5,863 nt of DNA, taken from positions 1-5,863 of the forward strand of contig JAKAWF010000235.1 in assembly GCA_021817025.1 (NCBI GenBank), in the 5' to 3' direction. This document shows, piece after piece, positions 1 to 5,515 of this stretch. Positions within the stretch are counted from its first letter, which is position 1, and every line of letters starts with the position of its first letter. Source of the DNA: a bacterium. Its GTDB lineage: Bacteria; Chloroflexota; Dormibacteria; UBA8260; Bog-877. The notes below the pieces were generated by a model. It worked only from the letters and a program-made list of their open reading frames with translations, made no database searches and had not been told where the DNA came from. The position numbers and the translations under genes are program-made.

Positions 1-107
1 TGGAGGTGCTGGGGGTGACCGACGTGGTGGTCGAAGTGGACTATTCCGCCGCCGACGGCGCCATGACCGCGCTGGCGCTGCTGCGGGAGAACGTTCGTGG
101 GGATTGA
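1..107 (+). CDS. C-terminal end of a probable LLM-class (luciferase-like) flavin-dependent oxidoreductase, 5' end outside window
   Basis: An open frame enters from the left edge (first full codon at base 3) and stops at TGA 105-107, giving the last 34 residues of a protein. The tail reads as a hydrophobic beta strand (GVTDVVVEVDY), a short acidic linker and a terminal helix (ALALLRENV). This resembles the last strand and helix of the TIM-barrel luciferase-like monooxygenases, which often end in a strand followed by a helix of the 'slxLlaeeVxP' kind. Those enzymes use FMNH2 or F420 to oxidise or reduce small molecules. No cofactor or catalytic residue lies in this fragment, so the family call rests on a short C-terminal resemblance. 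It is followed by a strong hairpin, so it probably ends its own transcript while sharing the direction of the downstream operon. Another alpha/beta-barrel protein is possible. Confidence 0.5.
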   Translation, partial: EVLGVTDVVVEVDYSAADGAMTALALLRENVRGD

Positions 108-143
108 CGGAAGCCCTATCACGCCTTCGGGGTGCCTCCAAGA

Positions 144-182
144 GCTGGTCCCCGGGGCTGGTTTCCAGCCCCGGGGACCGGC
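144..182 (+). terminator. Long perfect hairpin, probable transcription terminator of the upstream gene
   Basis: Bases 147-161 and 165-179 are exact reverse complements (15 bp), separated by a TTT loop. One wobble pair (146/180) and two more Watson-Crick pairs (145/181, 144/182) extend the stem to 18 bp. The stem is almost all G and C. No T-run follows, so it is not a textbook intrinsic terminator, but U-less stems of this kind are common behind genes in high-GC bacteria. It begins 37 bases after the upstream stop codon, which is a typical terminator position. Confidence 0.6.
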
Positions 183-213
183 CGGATCAGATGCGGCTGG
201 GTGTGGGACCTAC

Positions 214-238
214 CGCCGCCAGTGCAGCAGAGGCGGCG
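214..238. repeat. Short inverted repeat in the leader upstream of the E1 alpha gene
   Basis: CGCCGCC (214-220) pairs perfectly with GGCGGCG (232-238) around an 11-base loop. This is the second of three inverted repeats between the upstream stop codon and the E1 alpha start. It could be part of a structured 5' leader or an operator. A 7-bp GC-only repeat is also easily produced by chance in such GC-rich DNA. Confidence 0.3.
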
Positions 239-294
239 CAGTCGCGGGGATGCCGCCGTCCGCTCCGACGGGTTGGCGGCCGGCTCCACCGCGT

Positions 295-323
295 CCAACC
301 GGGACCGCCAGTCCCGGTGTTGG
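295..323 (+). promoter_or_regulatory. Inverted repeat abutting the E1 alpha ribosome binding site
   Basis: CCGGGAC (299-305) pairs with GTCCCGG (311-317) around a 5-base loop. The stem resumes with CCAA (295-298) against TTGG (320-323) after a 2-base bulge, giving 11 bp in all. Its 3' arm runs into the Shine-Dalgarno region (about 323-329), 13 bases before the start codon. In RNA it could alter access to the ribosome binding site; in DNA it could be a repressor half-site pair. No matching regulator is in the window, so the role is inferred from position only. Confidence 0.4.
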
Positions 324-335
324 TGAGGGCCGACC

Positions 336-1352
336 ATGACCGAGCAGGCTTCGCAGGGTAAGTCTGAGGAGGGTCCGCCCGGCCTCCTGGCCGCGGAGGC
401 GGACCGCTGGCTGGATGCCTACCGGGACATGCTCCGCATCCGGCAATTTGAGGATACGGCTGACCAGCTCTACCAGCAGCGCCTCATCCCCGGGCTGACC
501 CACCTGTCCAGTGGCGAGGAGGCAGTCGCGGTCGGTGTCTGCATGGAACTGACAGAGTCCGACTTCATCACCAGCACCCACCGTGGCCACGGCCATTGTC
601 TCGCCAAGGGCGCTCGTCCGGACCGCATGTTTGCGGAACTGTTGGGAAAGGCCGCCGGCTACTGCGGGGGCAAGGGGGGGTCCATGCACATCGCGGATCC
701 GGACCAGGGCAATCTCGGCGCCAACGCGATCGTGGGAGGATCGGCCGGCATAGCCACCGGGGCGGCCCTCTCGAATCGGCAGCGGGGCACCAACCAGGTG
801 GCGGTGTGCTTCTTCGGCGACGGCGCCCTCGGGCAGGGCATTCTCTACGAGGCGATGAACATGGCCGCGCTGTGGGCCCTGCCGGTCATCTATGTGTGCG
901 AGCACAATCTTTATGGGGAGTACACCCCAACCTCGGAGGTGCTGGCCGGCAGTGCGCTCGAGCGGCCGCGGGCGTTTGGCGTGCCTGCTCTCGAAGTCGA
1001 CGGCCAGGACGTGGTGGCGGTGCGGACAGCTGCGGGGGCGGCGATAGCCCGGGCCCGATCCGGAGCAGGCCCGGCATTTCTGCTCTGCCACACCTATCGC
1101 TACTTCGGCCACCACGTGGGCGATGTGGATCGGGGCTACTATCGCGGCCGGGACGAGGAGCGGTACTGGTGCGAGGAGCGCGACCCCCTGCAGTTGCTGA
1201 GGCAGCGCTTGGAGCACGAGCGGCTCGTCCCGGGCGAGACATTCGCGCGTCTTCACGCCGAGGTCGAGACGGAGATTGCGGCGGGGGTTGAGTTTGCCTT
1301 GGCGGCGCCCTACCCGGCGCCGGAAGAGGTGACCACCGATGTCTACGCCTGA
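336..1352 (+). CDS. Thiamine-diphosphate-dependent 2-oxoacid/acetoin-type dehydrogenase E1 component, alpha subunit
   Basis: This 338-residue protein is a full-length E1 alpha subunit (family usual about 320-370). With E1 beta it forms the cytoplasmic alpha2beta2 enzyme that decarboxylates a 2-oxoacid, or cleaves acetoin, on thiamine diphosphate and reductively acylates the lipoyl group of E2. The diphosphate/Mg2+ motif starts at GDGALGQG (161-168), with D162 as Mg ligand, and ends at CEHNLY (188-193), with N191 as second ligand. The usual ENN is EHN here. The loop GGKGGSMHIAD (111-121) is typical of pyruvate and acetoin E1 alpha rather than branched-chain E1 alpha. The active-site loop TYRYFGHHVGD (253-263) keeps the conserved His (H259). 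TGAGGG at 324-329 supports the ATG at 336. The end overlaps the E1 beta start by 14 bases, implying translational coupling. The substrate is not determinable from sequence alone; pdhA- or acoA-like are the nearest labels. Confidence 0.93.
   Translation: MTEQASQGKSEEGPPGLLAAEADRWLDAYRDMLRIRQFEDTADQLYQQRLIPGLTHLSSGEEAVAVGVCMELTESDFITSTHRGHGHCLAKGARPDRMFAELLGKAAGYCGGKGGSMHIADPDQGNLGANAIVGGSAGIATGAALSNRQRGTNQVAVCFFGDGALGQGILYEAMNMAALWALPVIYVCEHNLYGEYTPTSEVLAGSALERPRAFGVPALEVDGQDVVAVRTAAGAAIARARSGAGPAFLLCHTYRYFGHHVGDVDRGYYRGRDEERYWCEERDPLQLLRQRLEHERLVPGETFARLHAEVETEIAAGVEFALAAPYPAPEEVTTDVYA
1325..1332 (+). promoter_or_regulatory. Ribosome binding site of E1 beta, inside the E1 alpha coding sequence
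   Basis: AGAGGTGA lies 6 bases before the ATG at 1339, within the last codons of E1 alpha. It fixes the E1 beta start and indicates coupled translation of the two subunits, which must be made in equal amounts. Confidence 0.7.
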
Positions 1353-2349
1353 TCCGGACCAGTTCGTGGAGGCAGAGCGCGAGCTGACTCTTGCCGAGGC
1401 CGTGCGCGAGGCCCTGGCTGAGGAGATGAGGCGGGACGAGTCAGTCTTCCTGCTGGGGGAGGATATCGCGGAAGCTGGGCATCCCTTCAAGGTTCTCCAG
1501 GGCCTGGTCGACGAGTTCGGCACTGGCCGGATCGTCGACACTCCCATCTCGGAGGCTGGATTCGTCGGGCTGGCGGTGGGGGCCGCCATGACCGGCCGCC
1601 GCCCCGTGGTTGACATCATGTTCGGGGACTTCCTCGGACTGGTGATGGACCAGTTAGCCAACCAGGCCGCGAAGGTGCACTACATGTCAGGGGGAAGGAT
1701 GCGAGTTCCACTGACGGTGAGGACCACCTTAGGGGCCACGCGCCGCTCCGCTGCCCAGCACAGCCAGAGCCTGCACGCCTGGGTCAGCCATGTGCCCGGG
1801 CTCAAGGTGGCTCTGCCCAGCACCCCGGCGGATGCCAAGGGGCTGTTGAAGGCCGCCATTCGTGACGACTCGCCGGTGGTGGTCTTTGAAGACAAGATGA
1901 ACTACCAGCAGCGGGGTCCGGTGCCGTTGGGTGATCACATTGTCCCCCTCGGCCGGGCCATCATCAGGCGGCCGGGCCGCGACTGTACGATCGTGGCCAC
2001 CAGCAGCATGGTCTTGGTTGCCCTGGAGGCGGCGCGGCTGCTGGCGGATGGTGGTCTGGAGTGCGAGGTGGTCGATCCCCGCACGACCGTTCCCTTGGAC
2101 CGCGAGACCCTGGCGAAGTCGGCGCTCCGGACCGGCCGAGCGATGGTCGTCGACGAGGGCCCCCGGAGCTACGGGGTGGGGGCGGAAATTGCGGCGTCGA
2201 TCGCTGAGGATGCCTTCTACCATCTCGACGCCCCGGTACGGCGGCTGTGCGCCATGGACGTGCCGATTCCATTCTCGCCGGTGCTTGAGGATCTGACAGT
2301 GCCCACGGTTGACCAGCTGGTCGCGGCGGTGCGCGAGCTTTGTCGATGA
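1339..2349 (+). CDS. Thiamine-diphosphate-dependent 2-oxoacid/acetoin-type dehydrogenase E1 component, beta subunit
   Basis: This 336-residue protein is full length for the E1 beta family (about 325-345). An N-terminal pyrimidine-binding domain (about 15-190) is followed by a transketolase C-terminal domain (about 205-335). GEDIAEAG (40-47) and DTPISEAGFVG (67-77) are family signatures; E72 is the expected glutamate that activates the aminopyrimidine of the cofactor. AAQHSQSLHAW (138-148) contains the conserved active-site His (H141) seen in pyruvate and acetoin E1 beta. DPRTTVPLD (246-254) is the family motif of the C-terminal domain. All expected catalytic residues are present, so the subunit looks active. 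It overlaps E1 alpha by 14 bases and is followed after 31 bases by the M24 gene. It is pdhB/acoB-like; the acyl substrate cannot be read from the sequence. Confidence 0.94.
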   Translation: MSTPDPDQFVEAERELTLAEAVREALAEEMRRDESVFLLGEDIAEAGHPFKVLQGLVDEFGTGRIVDTPISEAGFVGLAVGAAMTGRRPVVDIMFGDFLGLVMDQLANQAAKVHYMSGGRMRVPLTVRTTLGATRRSAAQHSQSLHAWVSHVPGLKVALPSTPADAKGLLKAAIRDDSPVVVFEDKMNYQQRGPVPLGDHIVPLGRAIIRRPGRDCTIVATSSMVLVALEAARLLADGGLECEVVDPRTTVPLDRETLAKSALRTGRAMVVDEGPRSYGVGAEIAASIAEDAFYHLDAPVRRLCAMDVPIPFSPVLEDLTVPTVDQLVAAVRELCR

Positions 2350-2368
2350 CCGGTGGGCCGGTAGTGAT

Positions 2369-2374
2369 GAGGAG
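2369..2374 (+). promoter_or_regulatory. Ribosome binding site that fixes the GTG start of the M24 gene
   Basis: GAGGAG sits 6 bases before GTG 2381, ideal spacing. The in-frame ATG at 2309 lies inside E1 beta, and the 24 residues it would add look like a shadow of the other frame, so 2381 is preferred. Confidence 0.7.
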
Positions 2375-2380
2375 TCGACA

Positions 2381-3718
2381 GTGAGTCAGTTGACGAGAAC
2401 CTTTGGCTTGAATGCGACCGACTGGGAGGCTCGCGTTGATTTCGAGCGGCTGCGCCGGGAGCGCCTGGCCAGGGCGCGGCTCGCGTTGGAGTCGTCAGAT
2501 CTGGGTTCGCTGCTCTGCTTCGATATGACCAACGTGAGGTACCTGACCGCCACTCATATCGGCACCTGGGCGATCGACAAGCTGATCCGCTTCGCGCTCC
2601 TGCCTCAGGACGGGGCCCCGATCGTGTGGGACTTCGGCTCGGCCGTCCGTCACCACCAGCTGTTCTGTCCGTGGCTGGGCGCGGACGGCTCGCGCGCCGG
2701 AATCTCGACCATGCGCGGTGGCTTCCACCCGGACGCCGGCATCGCCGAGGAGGTCGCCAAGAAAATCAAGGAGGAACTGTCCGCGCGCGGGCTCGCCGGG
2801 GAGCCGGTGGGCATCGACGTGGCCGAGATGCCGGTGTTGGCGGCGCTTCAGGCCGAGGGGTTGCGGGTGGTCGATGGCCAGCAGGTGCTGCAGCAGGCCC
2901 GCCTGATCAAGACTGCCGACGAGATCACTCTGCTCAGCACGGCGTGTTCGATGGTGGATGCCGCCTACGACCGGCTGTACGGGTCACTTCGCCCCGGGCT
3001 GCGGGAGAACGAATGCGTCGGGCTGGTGGCCAAGGTGCTTTATGATCTCGGCTCGGAACATGTCGAGGGGGTCAATGCCATCAGCGGGGAACGTGCGAAC
3101 CCACATCCCCATGTGTACTCGGACCGGATTTTGCGCCCCGGAGATCCTGCCTACTTCGACATTCTCCACAGTGTCAACGGCTACCGGACCTGTTACTACC
3201 GCACCTTCGCGGTCGGATCCGCCTCGCCGGCGCTGGTGGATGCGTACTCTCGCTGCCGGGAAATTCTCGATGCGGCGATCGCCCAGGTTCGACCCGGTGC
3301 CACCACCGCTGATGTAGTCAGCGTGTGGCCGCGAGCCCCGGAGTTCGGGTTCGCCAACGAAGAGGCCGCGTTCGGACTTCAGTTCGGCCACGGAGTCGGG
3401 CTGTCCATTTGGGAGAAGCCAATTTTCAGCCACCTCGTGTCGGATGACCACCCGGAGGTCCTGCAGGAGGGCATGAGCTTCGCCCTGGAGACCTACTGGC
3501 CGTCAACGGACGGGTGGAGCGCCGCCCGCATTGAGGAGCAACTGGTGGTGACTGCCGACGGTTGCGAGGTGATCACCCGGTTCCCGGCGGAGCAACTGTT
3601 GGTGGCGGGCCAGCGCTACTACGCAGTCGACGGAGCTTTGCCCTTGCGCCGGGAGGTGGAGTCGCACCGCAACGTGCATCTCGACCTTCGCGCGGCGGCG
3701 ACATCCCCGGCCGAGTAG
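2381..3718 (+). CDS. Divergent M24 (pita-bread fold) hydrolase/lyase-like protein with an altered metal site
   Basis: The protein has 445 residues from GTG 2381. A creatinase-type N-terminal domain covers about 20-170 (CFDMTNVRYLT at 46-56, IVWDFGS at 81-87). The catalytic pita-bread domain spans about 180-405. Aligned without gaps to the canonical M24 pattern, the ligand positions are D260 (FDILHSVNGY), C271 where the second Asp is expected (RTCYYRTF), H337 (FGHGVGL), E370 (FALETYW) and E385 (RIEEQ). The usual second His of 'VHE' is W344. Xaa-Pro peptidases normally need both changed residues, so peptidase activity is doubtful. The N-terminal motifs and the 'HGVGLxxxE' region recall the branch with ectoine hydrolase (DoeA), creatinase and the DMSP lyase DddP, but I cannot assign a substrate. 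Position between E1 beta and E2 (9 bases before E2) suggests it makes a precursor for the dehydrogenase. No signal peptide is seen, so it is cytoplasmic. Confidence 0.85.
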   Translation: MSQLTRTFGLNATDWEARVDFERLRRERLARARLALESSDLGSLLCFDMTNVRYLTATHIGTWAIDKLIRFALLPQDGAPIVWDFGSAVRHHQLFCPWLGADGSRAGISTMRGGFHPDAGIAEEVAKKIKEELSARGLAGEPVGIDVAEMPVLAALQAEGLRVVDGQQVLQQARLIKTADEITLLSTACSMVDAAYDRLYGSLRPGLRENECVGLVAKVLYDLGSEHVEGVNAISGERANPHPHVYSDRILRPGDPAYFDILHSVNGYRTCYYRTFAVGSASPALVDAYSRCREILDAAIAQVRPGATTADVVSVWPRAPEFGFANEEAAFGLQFGHGVGLSIWEKPIFSHLVSDDHPEVLQEGMSFALETYWPSTDGWSAARIEEQLVVTADGCEVITRFPAEQLLVAGQRYYAVDGALPLRREVESHRNVHLDLRAAATSPAE

Positions 3719-3727
3719 GTGGGAGCG

Positions 3728-4897
3728 GTGTCTCACGAGGTGATCATGCCGGCCCTGGGCATGGCCCAGGATACCGGCCGACTGGTGCGCTGGTTGGCAC
3801 CCCTGGGGGCGGCCCTCCATGTGGGCGATCCGCTGATGGAGGTCGAGACCGACAAGGCCACGGTGACCATCGATGCGGCTGCGACCGGAGTTCTGCTGGG
3901 AGTCACGGCTGAGGCGGGGGCCGTGGTGCCCGTGGGAACCGTACTGGGCTGGATCGGCCGACCCTCAGAGATGGTTCCGGAGTTGCCTGTGCACCGTGCG
4001 ACCGACCGCCCCGCGCGAGTCTCCGTGCCGGCTCCACGAGAACCCTCGGCCGGAGTCCATCCTGACGCTCGCAGCGAGGGGGGTGCTGGTGGGGAGGCAG
4101 TAGCGGCCTCCCCACGCGCTCGCCAGCTGGCTCGGGAGATGGGAGTATCGCTTAGGGATCTGGTCGGTAGCGGCCCGGGCGGGGCCGTCTTGGCGGCCGA
4201 TGTGCCGGGTGAGGGATCGGCGCCGGGGTGGCCCGCACCGGCCTGCAGGCGCGTCCGGATGGCAGAGAATCTGAGCCGGGTGTGGGCCACCACTCCGCAC
4301 ATTTTCTTGAGACGCGACCTAGTCGCCGATCGGCTCGTCGGTTGGCAGGATTCGCTGCGGGCGGGCGGGGTGCGGGCCACTTTGACCGACCTATTCCTGT
4401 GGGCCATCCAGGTGGCGCTGGGAGAGGACGGGACTCCCAGCGCCACCTGGGCCGAAGATCACGTGCAGGCTCGTGCTCTGAGGCGAGTCGGGCTGGCGGT
4501 GGCGACGGACCATGGTCTGCTCGTGGTCGCTCTGCCCGAGCTCACGAACCTCACCATGGCTGAGCTGGTGCGGCTTAGAAGAGCAGCTGTGGGTCGAGCT
4601 CGGGAGAACCATCTAACCGCGGATGACCTATCCCAAGCCGTGGTCACGCTGACCAACCTGGGGATGTACGGCGTGGACAGCTTTGACCCTGTCCTGCCCG
4701 CTGGGCAGAGTGCGATCGTGGCGGTCGGAGGGCTCCAGGAGCGGGTGGTGGCACATTCCGGTGAGCTCAGGATCGCCCCGGTCCTATCCCTCACATTGGG
4801 CGTCGACCATCGCGTCCTGGATGGCGTTCAGGCGGCCCGGTTCCTGAATCGCCTGGTCGATGTGCTTGAGGCGCCGACCGGGACCGCGAACGGTTAG
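3728..4897 (+). CDS. Dihydrolipoamide acyltransferase (E2) of the 2-oxoacid/acetoin-type dehydrogenase complex
   Basis: The protein has 389 residues from GTG 3728. The lipoyl domain covers about 1-77, beginning HEVIMPALGMAQDTG and carrying the lipoylation lysine K43 in ETDKA. A flexible Pro/Ala/Gly linker (about 80-125) leads to a peripheral subunit-binding domain (about 127-160; ASPRARQLAREMGV, GSGPGGAVLAADV). The catalytic domain follows (about 174-383), with TTPH at 188-191, LTNLGMYGVDSF at 308-319 and the active-site HRVLDG (H361, D365). It moves the acyl group from E1 to CoA and forms the core of the complex. The usual GL(I/V)VPV segment reads GLLVVAL (263-269), a mild departure. GTG 3719 directly follows the M24 stop and is in frame; I prefer 3728 because the family N-terminus starts there and AGGTGG (3717-3722) is well spaced from it. 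No E3 gene follows. It is acoC/pdhC-like. Confidence 0.92.
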   Translation: MSHEVIMPALGMAQDTGRLVRWLAPLGAALHVGDPLMEVETDKATVTIDAAATGVLLGVTAEAGAVVPVGTVLGWIGRPSEMVPELPVHRATDRPARVSVPAPREPSAGVHPDARSEGGAGGEAVAASPRARQLAREMGVSLRDLVGSGPGGAVLAADVPGEGSAPGWPAPACRRVRMAENLSRVWATTPHIFLRRDLVADRLVGWQDSLRAGGVRATLTDLFLWAIQVALGEDGTPSATWAEDHVQARALRRVGLAVATDHGLLVVALPELTNLTMAELVRLRRAAVGRARENHLTADDLSQAVVTLTNLGMYGVDSFDPVLPAGQSAIVAVGGLQERVVAHSGELRIAPVLSLTLGVDHRVLDGVQAARFLNRLVDVLEAPTGTANG

Positions 4898-5040
4898 GCG
4901 CAGACACTTCGGTGATGAGCGGCGCCCGGAGAGGGCGTGTCGGCCGGGTCCGAGCGCGCCTCTGGGCAATCGCGGCAGGACAGCAGTGGCGTCGGCCCCG
5001 GGCCGCCGGTGACGTGCCCGTAGAGGTTTTAGGAGATGAG
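4898..5040 (+). other. Gap between E2 and cupin genes, no gene supported
   Basis: The cupin frame is open back to ATG 4912 or 4915, but the extra 43 residues are Arg/Gly/Ala-rich with no recognisable fold. The start at 5041 has a good ribosome binding site. Only weak hairpins occur here, such as a 5-bp stem within 4992-5006 (CGGCC/GGCCG). No clear terminator or promoter is seen, so read-through from E2 into the cupin gene is plausible. Confidence 0.4.
5031..5035 (+). promoter_or_regulatory. Ribosome binding site that fixes the cupin start
   Basis: AGGAG lies 5 bases before ATG 5041. The upstream in-frame ATGs at 4912 and 4915 lack a comparable site, so the shorter protein is preferred. Confidence 0.6.
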
Positions 5041-5487
5041 ATGGAGAGTCGTGACGTGAAATCCGCGCATCCTCACACGGTGAGAGTGGCCGGGGTCTCT
5101 CCTGACAGCAGCCTGGAAGCCGTGGCCGGCTGGGTGGATATAGACGTCCAGTTGGTGGTGACAGCCGCCACGGTGGGTAGTCGAAGCACCGTCTTCGGGA
5201 TCACCACCTTTCCACCTGGAGCCCGGCATCAGAAGATTCATCGTCACCTCTATTCGGAGGAGGTGGAGTACCTGCTGGAGGGCAGCGGAATCGCCGGAGT
5301 CGGTGACGATGATGTGGAGATGCAAGCCGGTGCTGTGACCTTCGCCGCCGCTGACGAGTGGCATGGGTTCGAGAACACATCGGCGACGGAACGGGCCCTC
5401 ATGGTCTGGTGTTACGAGGGTGCCGCCCGTCTGGAGGATGCGAGACACGTGCAGGAGGACCCGGGCGGTGGAGAACCCAACCGGTAG
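5041..5487 (+). CDS. Small single-domain cupin protein of unknown substrate
   Basis: The protein has 148 residues from ATG 5041 and is one conserved beta barrel. Cupin motif 1 is visible as PPGARHQKIHRHLYSEEVEYLLEG (broken here as PPGARHQ, then KIHRHLYSEE at 65-74, then YLLEG at 77-81). H67, H69 and E73 are the likely metal ligands. Motif 2 is AGAVTFAAADEWHGFEN (96-112), with H108 as the fourth ligand and N112 conserved; the usual Pro of 'PxG' is absent and reads AADEW. A complete 3-His/1-Glu set suggests a metal-binding enzyme or a small-molecule sensor. Cupins include dioxygenases, isomerases, decarboxylases, lyases and binding proteins, so function stays open. It lies 143 bases behind E2 on the same strand and may belong to the same catabolic unit. 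Its stop codon is only about 23 bases from the truncated livF remnant. Confidence 0.85.
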   Translation: MESRDVKSAHPHTVRVAGVSPDSSLEAVAGWVDIDVQLVVTAATVGSRSTVFGITTFPPGARHQKIHRHLYSEEVEYLLEGSGIAGVGDDDVEMQAGAVTFAAADEWHGFENTSATERALMVWCYEGAARLEDARHVQEDPGGGEPNR

Positions 5488-5503
5488 GTGCGTCCGGGCT
5501 CGG

Positions 5504-5515
5504 CAGTCAGTCAGG
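5504..5515. repeat. Short tandem repeat at the cupin/livF-remnant junction
   Basis: CAGTCAGTCAGG is two and a half copies of CAGT. It lies exactly where LivF homology begins (codon 5511 onward), between the cupin stop and the truncated transporter gene. It may be a scar of the deletion or insertion that removed the 5' part of livF, but so short a repeat may be chance. Confidence 0.3.

Noticed and set aside
104..122. TTGACG followed by TATCAC as a promoter
   Set aside because: The boxes are only 7 bases apart, far short of the 16-18 needed, and TTGACG overlaps the upstream stop codon.
210..1661. A 483-codon open frame on the minus strand opposite E1 alpha and part of E1 beta
   Set aside because: It is a GC-rich mirror of real plus-strand genes. 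Its protein is Arg/Pro/Ser-rich with no recognisable domain, and the plus-strand proteins carry complete family motifs.
2309..2380. Upstream ATG extension of the M24 gene into E1 beta
   Set aside because: The 24 added residues lie partly over E1 beta and have no family likeness. GTG 2381 has a well-spaced GAGGAG.
3733..4446. 237-codon minus-strand frame opposite the E2 gene
   Set aside because: Low-complexity Ser/Pro/Arg composition and full overlap with a clear E2 protein mark it as a shadow.
4912..5040. 43-residue N-terminal extension of the cupin
   Set aside because: It is Arg/Gly-rich without conserved features or a good ribosome binding site, whereas ATG 5041 is preceded by AGGAG.
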